A DNA stretch of 64,000 nt, from positions 87,407 through 151,406 of the forward strand of contig NZ_RQRS01000012.1 in NCBI RefSeq assembly GCF_004335085.1. The letters are read 5' to 3'. This DNA comes from Pedobacter nototheniae (GTDB lineage Bacteria; Bacteroidota; Bacteroidia; Sphingobacteriales; Sphingobacteriaceae). The notes beneath the pieces were generated by a model that was given only the letters and a program-made list of their open reading frames with translations, had not been told where the DNA came from and did not search any database. Positions 25,293-33,070 of this stretch are shown here, piece by piece. Numbering within the stretch: the stretch's first letter is position 1; each line of letters begins with the position of its first letter. A program made the position numbers and the translations under genes.

Positions 25293-25538
25293 ATGAAATT
25301 ATTTAAAACGCCTTGGTTTTATGTCGGCATTATGTTTCTGATTTTAACCTTTACCACTACTTTTAATCGTTGGTTGGAGTATGTTGATTCTACTTTTTTT
25401 TCGCAAATTTTTAATTATAAGAATGATGCTAAGAGTAGTTTTATAAGTCTTATTCCTTGGCTTATTTTGCCTTTAATTGTTACTTATTTCATATCGAGGT
25501 ATGTAATAAAGTGTGTCGTTGGTAAACGCTTGTACTAA
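25293..25538 (+). CDS. Provirus two-span membrane protein (81 aa)
   Basis: An 81-residue protein with two clear hydrophobic segments (about 8-22 and 50-70) and a polar linker, followed by the second terminator. Possible virion membrane or lysis protein; no motif recognised. Confidence 0.6.
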   Translation: MKLFKTPWFYVGIMFLILTFTTTFNRWLEYVDSTFFSQIFNYKNDAKSSFISLIPWLILPLIVTYFISRYVIKCVVGKRLY

Positions 25539-25558
25539 AAAATAAAAAACTTAAAATC

Positions 25559-25589
25559 AAGTTATTAGCAAATGTTAATAACTTTTTTT
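25559..25589 (+). terminator. Provirus late terminator
   Basis: A perfect 9-bp stem (AAGTTATTA 25559-25567 with TAATAACTT 25576-25584), 8-nt loop, seven T. It ends the late operon 20 bp after the last membrane-protein gene. Confidence 0.85.
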
Positions 25590-25648
25590 ATGAAATGTGG
25601 AAAAATAATTATTGATTTGTACAACAAAAACAAAGTTCTTTAAATTCA

Positions 25649-25825
25649 ATGATTACCGATTTTAACAGGTTGCCCCTCTCCGATCAACTTAGAGTTGTTC
25701 GTGGTGCTAAATGTCAAAAGTCACTGATTGAGATTGTAGAAATGTTAACGAAAGTTAACCCTATAATTATGGTTAGGGCAAATAGACAAATTAAACTTAT
25801 TACTAACGTTGATCTTCTGACTTAG
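25649..25825 (+). CDS. Provirus small protein between the terminator and attR (58 aa)
   Basis: A 58-codon frame from ATG 25649 to TAG 25823-25825, on its own between the late terminator and the attachment site, so it would need its own promoter. Mostly helical with a basic character (LSDQLRVVRGAKCQKSLIEIVEML). Position beside att is where accessory or lysogeny genes often lie, but no DNA-binding motif is evident. Confidence 0.45.
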   Translation: MITDFNRLPLSDQLRVVRGAKCQKSLIEIVEMLTKVNPIIMVRANRQIKLITNVDLLT

Positions 25826-25838
25826 ATTTATTGTCTTG

Positions 25839-25888
25839 AACTTAACATAATGTGAGATTGGAACTACCAATTAATATTATGTTAAGTT
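25839..25888 (+). other. Inverted XerD arms able to fold as an ssDNA attachment hairpin
   Basis: AACTTAACATAA (25839-25850) is the exact reverse complement of TTATGTTAAGTT (25877-25888). Between them ATTGG (25857-25861) pairs with CCAAT (25867-25871), leaving a 5-nt loop and an internal loop of TGTGAG against TAATA. The fold therefore shows a paired XerD arm, an unpaired centre and a short stem where the XerC arm would be. This is the architecture known from the CTXphi ssDNA attP. Confidence 0.7.
25860..25887 (+). other. Right attachment site (attR), hybrid dif
   Basis: Layout GGAACTACCAA (XerC position), TTAATA, TTATGTTAAGT. The centre and XerD arm are identical to attL; the XerC arm is a poor match, as expected if it comes from the phage. 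Crossover at the XerC-arm/centre border would explain which half belongs to host and phage. Confidence 0.7.
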
Positions 25889-25933
25889 GTATTTTAAGGC
25901 ATCTACTCTTTTGCACGAAAACTGCCCGTTTAT

Positions 25934-27079
25934 TTAAAATTCTTGAAGCTTTCTTTTTAGTTCTTGCACCTTATCTAATGCATTTTTACGCGTATAGATA
26001 TCAATTAGCAATTGAACTGTTTTACGATCGTTTGGATTAATTTCATTTGCACGCTTTAAAGCAAATTGTGCACGGTTAATTAATGAATTATATTGAGAAT
26101 TTTTATCAGAATCATTTTTCTTTAAAACATCATTAGCTGTATTAATGTAAGCCAAACCTAATTGATATAATGCATCAAAATAATTCTGATCTTTGGTGAG
26201 CGCTTTATCGTAAGCTAAAATTGCTGTAGGATTATTACCTTTTACTTGCTGTAAATAACCATAAAGGAAAAATAAAAGTTTGTTGCCTTTTTCAACCTTT
26301 AAATTATTCTCAATTAATGATTGTGCTTTATCATAATTTTCAGTGTCTAACAAAAGATTAATATAATCATTAGTTAAAAAATGATTAAATGGATTTACAA
26401 CTAAGCCATCTTCTAAAGTTTTAATAGCGGTTTCGCTATCAAATTTCGCCACATACATTTCTGCCATTTTTTGGAAAACAGCTGGGTTCTTTATTCCATT
26501 ATCTTTAGCTCTTTTAAAAAAGCTTAAAGATTCATCATAATTCTGGATATTTAATGCGCAAATAGCTGTGTTTAAAGCTAATGTTGTATCGGTAGGAAAA
26601 TTATCACTTACTTCTTTTAAATCATCGAAAGCTTCTCTAAAATCGTTCTTAAAATAGGCCGCAGTACCCCTATCCTGCTTTTTGATTAAAATATTATGAT
26701 GTGATGCTTTAATTAAACCAGCATTATCTTCGTATTTATCACGCTCTTTAGCTTGTTTTACTGCAGCTACTGCTAAATCATAATATCTTTCAGAATTTGC
26801 TGGATCTGTATCTATTAAGGAAGCATAAGATGTTAAATAGGATTTAATAGACCATGTTTCTGGCCAGTTCATTGTTTTCTTATCCTTTTCAGCAGATTCT
26901 GACGCTTTAAGTCCTTCAGTAATAATTGTTAATTGTTTTTTCTCATCTTCTTTATTAGCAATTGATGCCTGAAGTTTACCCACAGCATTTCTTGCAATAA
27001 GAATCTGACTTTTTTGAGCATTGGCATGGTAAGCAGAAAAGACTAAAATTGGAATCAATAATTTAAAACGACTTTGCAT
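25934..27079 (-). CDS. Secreted TPR-repeat protein A
   Basis: 381 residues with the start at 27079 (MQSRFKLLIPILVFS), which gives a clean signal peptide ending near YHANA. The open frame continues to 27133, but a terminator for the upstream gene begins there. The rest is helical with about eight TPR-like repeats (for example ALNTAICALNIQNYDESLSFFKRAKDNG). Probably a periplasmic scaffold. It is a distant paralogue of the next gene upstream, and both begin QKS after the signal peptide. Confidence 0.75.
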   Translation of the reverse strand: MQSRFKLLIPILVFSAYHANAQKSQILIARNAVGKLQASIANKEDEKKQLTIITEGLKASESAEKDKKTMNWPETWSIKSYLTSYASLIDTDPANSERYYDLAVAAVKQAKERDKYEDNAGLIKASHHNILIKKQDRGTAAYFKNDFREAFDDLKEVSDNFPTDTTLALNTAICALNIQNYDESLSFFKRAKDNGIKNPAVFQKMAEMYVAKFDSETAIKTLEDGLVVNPFNHFLTNDYINLLLDTENYDKAQSLIENNLKVEKGNKLLFFLYGYLQQVKGNNPTAILAYDKALTKDQNYFDALYQLGLAYINTANDVLKKNDSDKNSQYNSLINRAQFALKRANEINPNDRKTVQLLIDIYTRKNALDKVQELKRKLQEF

Positions 27080-27133
27080 AAGAGAATAAAAATTAAGCAA
27101 TGAGCACCTGACTAAAAGCGTAAAAATAATCAA

Positions 27134-27170
27134 AAAAAAAGAGTCCTAATAAAATCAGGACTCTTTTTTT
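27134..27170 (-). terminator. Terminator of the gyrA-TPR operon
   Basis: A perfect 14-bp stem (27134-27147 with 27157-27170, core AGAGTCCT/AGGACTCT) with runs of A and T on both sides and a 9-nt loop. It lies just after the stop of the gene at 27185-28267. Confidence 0.9.
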
Positions 27171-27184
27171 AATATTGTGATGGA

Positions 27185-28267
27185 TTACTGTTTTGATAAT
27201 GCATCTAAACGTTTTTTAATGTCTTCATAATTTTTAGTATCATTTCTGAAGGCATAAATAGTTTTTAAGGTTTCTAAAGCGCCTTGATTTTTAGCATCAA
27301 CATCTAAAGCTTTTTTGTAATATGGTACTGATTTATCTAATAAACCATTCATTTTAGCTGTTACGTCATTAAACTCCTTAACTTTTTTAGGATCAATTTT
27401 ATTTCTATCGCCTTGTAATTTTAGGGCTTGAGTGAAATAGATATTTCCTAATAAAACCTGATAATTTGGATTGTTTGGCTCTTTAGTTGCCAAAGCGTTT
27501 AACATTTGCTCAGATTTCGCTGCATCACCTTTATCAATATAAATTTGAGTTTCGGTTTTGATAAAATCAGCACTTTCAGGATATTTTGCAGTAGCTTCTT
27601 TTAATAAAGCTAAACCTGCTACTGTATCTTTTTGCTTTTTCAAAGTAATATCAATTACTTCAGCATATAACTCTTTTGATTGAGGTGAATTTAAAGAAAT
27701 CACCTTTTTAAATTGTTGTATTGCATTTGGATAATCTTCAATGTTTCTAGCAGCAATACCAGCATTTAAATACATAGAGGTATCAGTTGGATTGATTACT
27801 GTTGCTTGAACAAATTTTTGGTAAGCTGTTTTGTAATCTTTTTTGTTATAAGCTAAAACACCACCATTTCTAACAGCATTTGCAATATTAGTTTCTGCAT
27901 TTGCGATATTATCTTTTTCAGCATTTTTAGTATCTAACTTTTTAGCTTCCGTAACAGCTTCCTGAGCTAATTTTAAATTAGCATCTGCATTTTCGATACT
28001 TGTAGTATCTAAAATAGCAATTGATGAAGTTAATAGCGCACGGTAAGACCATGCCTCAGGCATTACTTTTGATTTCTCGTCAGCAATAGCTTTATCAGTA
28101 TGGGCAACGGCCTGTTTTAAAGATTCTAACTTTTTAGGTAAAGGTAAAGTTTGTCCCATTGCCTGGAAAATACCCCAGGCTTTTTTAGCCTCGGCAACTT
28201 CGCTTTTCTGCGCAAATGTTAAGGTGGCTGCACCTACAAACAATATACTAAGAATTACTTTTTTCAT
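27185..28267 (-). CDS. Secreted TPR-repeat protein B
   Basis: A 360-residue protein with a signal peptide (MKKVILSILFVGAATLTFAQ). Helical TPR-type repeats run through it (AYNKKDYKTAYQKFVQATVINPTDTSMYLNAGIAARN...). Ala- and Lys-rich, probably a periplasmic adaptor. It starts 32 bases after gyrA on the same strand without an intervening terminator, so it is likely the second gene of a gyrA operon, an arrangement often seen in Sphingobacteriaceae from memory. Confidence 0.75.
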   Translation of the reverse strand: MKKVILSILFVGAATLTFAQKSEVAEAKKAWGIFQAMGQTLPLPKKLESLKQAVAHTDKAIADEKSKVMPEAWSYRALLTSSIAILDTTSIENADANLKLAQEAVTEAKKLDTKNAEKDNIANAETNIANAVRNGGVLAYNKKDYKTAYQKFVQATVINPTDTSMYLNAGIAARNIEDYPNAIQQFKKVISLNSPQSKELYAEVIDITLKKQKDTVAGLALLKEATAKYPESADFIKTETQIYIDKGDAAKSEQMLNALATKEPNNPNYQVLLGNIYFTQALKLQGDRNKIDPKKVKEFNDVTAKMNGLLDKSVPYYKKALDVDAKNQGALETLKTIYAFRNDTKNYEDIKKRLDALSKQ

Positions 28268-28299
28268 AATTAAGATTATACTTTTTTTTATAAATTGAT

Positions 28300-30873
28300 T
28301 TAGTTTTCTGTTTCTTCAGTTGAGTCTGCCTCATCTGTATTTTCCTTAGGTGCCTCTCCTTCTGATATTTCTCCCTCTACAACTACACCTTCAGTATCAA
28401 TAGTTTCTTCTTCCTCTTCTTCGTGATCTATTTTAGTAACCGATGCAATTTCGTCATCACCCTTAAAAGTAATTAATCTAACGCCCTGTGTAGCACGTCC
28501 CATTACTCTTAAATCTGCTACTGCAATTCTAATTACAATACCAGAACGGTTAATAATCATTAAATCTTCGCTGTCTGTAACGTCTTTAATTGAAACTAAT
28601 TGTCCTGTTTTTTCCGTTACGTTAATTGTTTTAACACCCTTACCACCACGGTTTGTTACACGATAATCATCAATATCGGTACGTTTTCCATAACCTTTTT
28701 CTGATACTACTAACACCGTAACTTCAGGATTGTTTATGGCAATCATACCAACAACCTCATCTTTTTCGTGTCCAAGAGTAACACCACGTACACCAGTAGC
28801 TGTTCTACCCATCGGGCGAACGGTTTTTTCGTTGAAACGGATAGCTCTTCCTGAACGTAAAGCCATTACAATTTCACTTTCACCGTTTGTTAAACAAGCT
28901 TCTAATAACTGGTCTCCATCATTAATGTTAATAGCATTGATACCATTAACACGTGGACGAGAATAAGCTTCAAGAGAAGTTTTCTTGATGGTACCTTTCT
29001 TGGTACACATTATAATAAAGTTATTTTCTAAATATTCTTGATCCTTAAGGTTTTTAACTTTTATGTATGCCTTAATTTTCTCTTCCTTCGGTATATTGAT
29101 AATGTTTTGAATAGCTCTTCCCTTACTTGTTCTTGATCCTTCAGGAATTTCGTAAACCCTTAGCCAGAAACATCTTCCGGCTTCGGTAAAGAATAACATA
29201 TAGTTGTGGTTGGTTGCCACAAGCATGTGCTCAATAAAATCTTCATTTCTGGAAGTACTGCCTTTCGATCCTTTTCCACCTCTACCTTGAGCTCTAAATT
29301 CTGTTGCAGGGGTACGTTTTACATAACCTTCATGAGAAATGGTGATAACAACTTCTTCATCATCGATGAAATCTTCCATACTCATATCTTCAGCAGAGTG
29401 AACAATTGTTGTTCTACGCTCATCGCCAAACTTCTGCCTAATTTCTGCAAGCTCATCTTTAATAATTTGCATACGCAAACCTTCGTCAGCAAGGATAGAT
29501 TTTAAATATTCGATGGTTTTCATTAATTCAGCATACTCTTCTTTGATTTTATCACGCTCTAGTCCTGTTAAACGACGAAGCGTCATATCCAAAATAGCAC
29601 GTGCCTGAATATCACTTAAACCGAATTTTTCCATTAAGCCAACACGAGCTTCTTCAGGAGTTTCTGATGCACGAATTAATTTAATTACTTCATCTAAATG
29701 ATCTAAAGCAATTAAATAACCTTCTAAAATGTGTGCACGTTTCTCTGCTTCTGCTAATTCGTATTTGGTACGGCGAACAATTACATCATGTCTGTGATCC
29801 ACAAAATGAACAATTAAATCTTTTAGATTTAACATTTGCGGACGACCCTTTACCAATGCAATGTTATTTACACTGAAAGAAGTTTGTAATGCGGTGTACT
29901 TATATAAGTTGTTTAAAACGATAGATGCGTTTGCATCGCGTTTAATTTCGTAAACAATACGGATACCATCTTTATTAGATTCATCCTTAATATTTGAAAT
30001 ACCTTCCAATTTTTTCTCTCCAACTAATTCAGCAGTACGCTCAATCATTTGTGCTTTATTTACCTGGTAAGGAATTTCGGTAACGATGATTACTTCACGG
30101 TCTTTAATGCTTTCAATTTCTGCTTTGGCACGCATAACTATACGTCCACGGCCCGTTTCAAAAGCCTCTTTAACGCCTGTATAGCCATAAATAATACCAC
30201 CTGTAGGGAAATCTGGAGCTTTTACAAACTTCATTAATTCCTCAATCGTAATATCTCTATTATCTATATAACTAACAACGCCATCAATAATCTCCGTTAG
30301 GTTGTGTGGCGCCATATTAGTTGCCATACCTACCGCAATACCGGAAGATCCATTAACCAAAAGGTTAGGGATTTTTGCAGGTAAAACTGTTGGCTCTTGT
30401 AAGGTATCATCAAAGTTTAGCTGAAAATCTACCGTATCTTTATTGATGTCGGCAAGCATTTCTTCGGCAATTTTAGAAAAACGTGCCTCCGTATAACGCA
30501 TTGCAGCTGGTGAATCTCCATCAATGTGGCCAAAGTTTCCTTGTCCATCTACCATTGGGTAACGTAAACTCCAATCCTGAGCCATACGTACCATGGTGAA
30601 ATATACGGATGCATCACCATGTGGGTGATATTTACCTAAAACCTCACCCACAATACGGGCTGATTTTTTATGTGGTTTATTGCTGGTTACTCCAAGATCA
30701 AGCATTCCGTATAAAACGCGGCGGTGAACCGGTTTTAATCCATCTCGTACATCAGGTAAAGCCCTGGATACAATAACAGACATTGAGTAATCAATGTAGG
30801 CAGATTTCATCTGCTCTTCTATGTTAATTTGGATGATTTTGTCGTTTTGTTGATTTTCTAAATCTTCTGCCAT
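28300..30873 (-). CDS. gyrA: DNA gyrase subunit A
   Basis: 857 residues, full length. Gyrase introduces negative supercoils; GyrA holds the DNA-cleaving tyrosine, here Y127 in [10 protein letters not shown]. Winged-helix and tower regions precede the C-terminal beta-pinwheel, which carries a GyrA-box-like GRGGKGSKG. The tail is strongly acidic ([12 protein letters not shown]...). In the quinolone region the usual Ser83 and Asp87 (E. coli numbering) are Ala88 and Phe92 here ([11 protein letters not shown]). A TATTTTTG -7-like element lies at 30938-30945. Confidence 0.95.
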   Translation of the reverse strand: MAEDLENQQNDKIIQINIEEQMKSAYIDYSMSVIVSRALPDVRDGLKPVHRRVLYGMLDLGVTSNKPHKKSARIVGEVLGKYHPHGDASVYFTMVRMAQDWSLRYPMVDGQGNFGHIDGDSPAAMRYTEARFSKIAEEMLADINKDTVDFQLNFDDTLQEPTVLPAKIPNLLVNGSSGIAVGMATNMAPHNLTEIIDGVVSYIDNRDITIEELMKFVKAPDFPTGGIIYGYTGVKEAFETGRGRIVMRAKAEIESIKDREVIIVTEIPYQVNKAQMIERTAELVGEKKLEGISNIKDESNKDGIRIVYEIKRDANASIVLNNLYKYTALQTSFSVNNIALVKGRPQMLNLKDLIVHFVDHRHDVIVRRTKYELAEAEKRAHILEGYLIALDHLDEVIKLIRASETPEEARVGLMEKFGLSDIQARAILDMTLRRLTGLERDKIKEEYAELMKTIEYLKSILADEGLRMQIIKDELAEIRQKFGDERRTTIVHSAEDMSMEDFIDDEEVVITISHEGYVKRTPATEFRAQGRGGKGSKGSTSRNEDFIEHMLVATNHNYMLFFTEAGRCFWLRVYEIPEGSRTSKGRAIQNIINIPKEEKIKAYIKVKNLKDQEYLENNFIIMCTKKGTIKKTSLEAYSRPRVNGINAININDGDQLLEACLTNGESEIVMALRSGRAIRFNEKTVRPMGRTATGVRGVTLGHEKDEVVGMIAINNPEVTVLVVSEKGYGKRTDIDDYRVTNRGGKGVKTINVTEKTGQLVSIKDVTDSEDLMIINRSGIVIRIAVADLRVMGRATQGVRLITFKGDDEIASVTKIDHEEEEEETIDTEGVVVEGEISEGEAPKENTDEADSTEETEN

Positions 30874-31039
30874 AAATTATTTTATCGTTATCAAAAACGA
30901 AGTTTAAAAAGGTATTATTATAACCTTGCGAATTTAGCAAAAATATGCCATAATAAGGCATTGTTGAAAAGTTTTAGGGTAAAAAACGACTTACAAATGG
31001 ATAAAAAAATATACCTATGGAAGGAAATAATTTTTGTAA

Positions 31040-31047
31040 TACTTTTG
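31040..31047 (+). promoter_or_regulatory. Possible -7 element of the Tet-type MFS gene
   Basis: TACTTTTG matches the Bacteroidetes -7 consensus TAnnTTTG, 19 bp before the ATG at 31067. No clear TTG at -33. Confidence 0.4.
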
Positions 31048-31066
31048 TATTCTAATCCGATATCAA

Positions 31067-32278
31067 ATGGCCCAACAAAAGAAATCTGCAATGGCTTTTA
31101 TTATGGTAACTCTACTTATAGATTTTACCGGATTTGGAATTATTATTCCAGTTTTACCAAAACTAATTCAAGGTTTTACCGGTGGAAGCTTAAGTGTTGC
31201 AGCAGATTATGGGGGTTATCTTATGGTTGCATTTGCCTTAGCTCAATTTATTTTTTCTCCAATTATGGGTGGTTTAAGTGATCAATATGGCAGGCGCCCA
31301 ATTTTACTTTTTTCTTTGTTCGGCTTAGGTGTCGATTACATCTTTTTGTCTTTTGCTCCCTCCATATTTTGGCTTTTTATTGGACGGATTATTGCAGGAA
31401 TAACGGGAGCAAGTTTTACAACAGCTATGGCTTACATCGCTGATATTTCTGAACCTGAAAAGAAAGCACAAAACTTTGGGATGGTTGGCGCTGCATTTGG
31501 CGTTGGTTTTATTCTGGGGCCAGTTATCGGCGGTCTTTTTAGTACCTATGGATTAAGAGTTCCTTTTATGATTTCGGCTGGACTGGCTTTAATAAATTGG
31601 CTTTATGGCTATTTTATCCTACCAGAATCGCTGTCTCCAAGTAAAAGAAGGAAATTTTCCTGGTTCCGTGCCAATCCTGTCGGATCTTTCATAAATGCAT
31701 CCAAATATCCGGCGATATTAGGTTTGCTAGCTACTCTCCTTCTTTTATATATTGCCAGCCATTCGGTTCAATCTAACTGGTCTTACTATGTAATTGAGAA
31801 ATTTAAATGGGACTCAAAAATGATTGGTTATTCTTTAGGCGTTGTTGGTGTAGTTATTGCCATTGTACAAGGAGGATTAATCCGTATTATAATTCCTAAA
31901 ATTGGCAATCGTAAAGCCATTTATTTTGGCTTAAGCTTATATATTATTGGTTTTATTTGTTTCGCTTTTGCATCCACAGGCTGGATGATGATGTTATTTA
32001 TTTTGCCTTATTGTTTAGCAGGAATTGGAGGACCAGCCATGCAGAGCATTATTTCTAACCAAGTACCAGAAAATGCTCAGGGCGAAATTCAAGGAATTAC
32101 AACGAGTTTACAAAGTTTTGCCGCTATTATTGGTCCTTTTTTAGCAAGTCATATTTTTGTTTACTTTATTCAAGATGGCACTCCATTATTTTTTCCTGGG
32201 GCACCGTTCATTCTTAGTGCTTTTTTAACTTTAATTGGTTTGTTTATCGCCATTAGGGCGTTGAGGAAGTATCATTAA
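31067..32278 (+). CDS. TCR/Tet-family MFS transporter
   Basis: A 403-residue inner-membrane protein with 12 spans. The N-terminus LIDFTGFGIIIPVLPKL and loop 2-3 GGLSDQYGRRPILL are typical of the TetA-like DHA1 drug:H+ antiporters, and GPVIGGL follows span 5 (motif C). Many chromosomal Bacteroidetes members carry a resistance name without conferring tetracycline resistance, so no resistance is claimed. Its end overlaps the converging membrane-protein gene by 26 bp. Confidence 0.88.
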   Translation: MAQQKKSAMAFIMVTLLIDFTGFGIIIPVLPKLIQGFTGGSLSVAADYGGYLMVAFALAQFIFSPIMGGLSDQYGRRPILLFSLFGLGVDYIFLSFAPSIFWLFIGRIIAGITGASFTTAMAYIADISEPEKKAQNFGMVGAAFGVGFILGPVIGGLFSTYGLRVPFMISAGLALINWLYGYFILPESLSPSKRRKFSWFRANPVGSFINASKYPAILGLLATLLLLYIASHSVQSNWSYYVIEKFKWDSKMIGYSLGVVGVVIAIVQGGLIRIIIPKIGNRKAIYFGLSLYIIGFICFAFASTGWMMMLFILPYCLAGIGGPAMQSIISNQVPENAQGEIQGITTSLQSFAAIIGPFLASHIFVYFIQDGTPLFFPGAPFILSAFLTLIGLFIAIRALRKYH

Positions 32279-33041
32279 CTGAATTCGAAAGCAGCACTTT
32301 ATATTCGTTATACGCCATAATTATGTTATAAACCAGTAAAGCAATTCCTTCAATATTTACAATTTTCCTTACCTCCAGGTTTATTAAGGATGAGATAATA
32401 ATAATGGATAAAATTATTCCGCCTGCAATAAAAAAAGATAATTTAAAGGAGCGGTAAAGCATTGATAGTCTGAATAGTGTAGCCTTTTTAAAATATACGG
32501 GATTGGTAAATAATTGAATAAGATTACTGATTAAAAAGAAAATAATTAATACAATAATAACGCCTGATAAGGTTCCTTTGTTAAAATCAGGAATAACCAA
32601 ATAACCGCTATGTACGAAGTAGGCAACGATTAAAATGCAAGTAATTGCTTTTAAAAATTGCCAGTTCCTACCTTTTAGAAACCATTTAACCCATTGAAAA
32701 TCTTTTTCATTTGATTTTTCCGCTAACTTTTCTCTTATTCCCTGCGGAAGTGGCGTAAAAGGGTTTATTATACTTATAATTAGAATTAATAATGTGCTCA
32801 CAAACTGAAAAATTCCATCAGTAACTAAAGAATGGATTCTTTCCTCATTTAGAATGCCTGGAATAAAGCAAGAAACTAAAATTAAAACGGTAATAAGTAA
32901 ATGAAAAACAAATGGAAAGTAGCTTTGTAAGGGTTTATTGCCTCTGTTTGGATTTTCTGTGATGGCAAGTTTATCAGCATCTTTATCAAGATATTTATTA
33001 GCTAATCGAATTAAAACTATAAGAATAAATAAGGAGAACAT
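32253..33041 (-). CDS. Multi-span membrane protein, unknown function
   Basis: A 262-residue protein with about seven hydrophobic segments and Lys/Arg-rich loops. No family recognised. The C-terminal end overlaps the converging transporter gene by 26 bp. It lies 29 bp downstream of phoH on the same strand and is likely its operon partner. Confidence 0.65.
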   Translation of the reverse strand: MFSLFILIVLIRLANKYLDKDADKLAITENPNRGNKPLQSYFPFVFHLLITVLILVSCFIPGILNEERIHSLVTDGIFQFVSTLLILIISIINPFTPLPQGIREKLAEKSNEKDFQWVKWFLKGRNWQFLKAITCILIVAYFVHSGYLVIPDFNKGTLSGVIIVLIIFFLISNLIQLFTNPVYFKKATLFRLSMLYRSFKLSFFIAGGIILSIIIISSLINLEVRKIVNIEGIALLVYNIIMAYNEYKVLLSNSVNDTSSTP

Positions 33042-33070
33042 TTGAGCAGATTTTAGATTGTTTAGTAAAA

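Larger units (their letters stand above)
17442..25889 (+). mobile_element. Integrated ssDNA phage, candidate FLiP-like (Finnlakeviridae-related) provirus at dif
   Basis: A unit of 8,427 bp between two identical 21-bp repeats with dif-like cores. All genes run rightward, are mostly 30-250 codons and overlap or nearly touch. The coding strand is clearly T-rich, as in ssDNA phages. Content: HUH Rep, candidate capsid protein, several one-span membrane proteins, holin-like and glucosaminidase lysis genes, beta-rich minor proteins. There is no integrase, no large microvirus-type capsid gene, no Zot/pI ATPase of filamentous phages, and no visible Walker-A packaging ATPase. FLiP (ssDNA, about 9.2 kb, internal membrane, infects Flavobacterium) is the closest known model. 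The assignment is inference from content and size. Confidence 0.75.

Noticed and set aside
17442..25889. Filamentous (inovirus) prophage
   Set aside because: No Zot/pI-type ATPase and no typical coat/pIII gene set; a lysin and a holin-like gene are present, which filamentous phages do not need.
17442..25889. Microvirus-type provirus
   Set aside because: No capsid gene of about 500 codons and no pilot-protein gene; the element is larger than the usual 4.5-6.5 kb and rich in membrane proteins.
31067..32278. Tetracycline-resistance gene
   Set aside because: The protein belongs to the TCR/Tet MFS branch, but many chromosomal members are not resistance determinants; substrate cannot be read from sequence.
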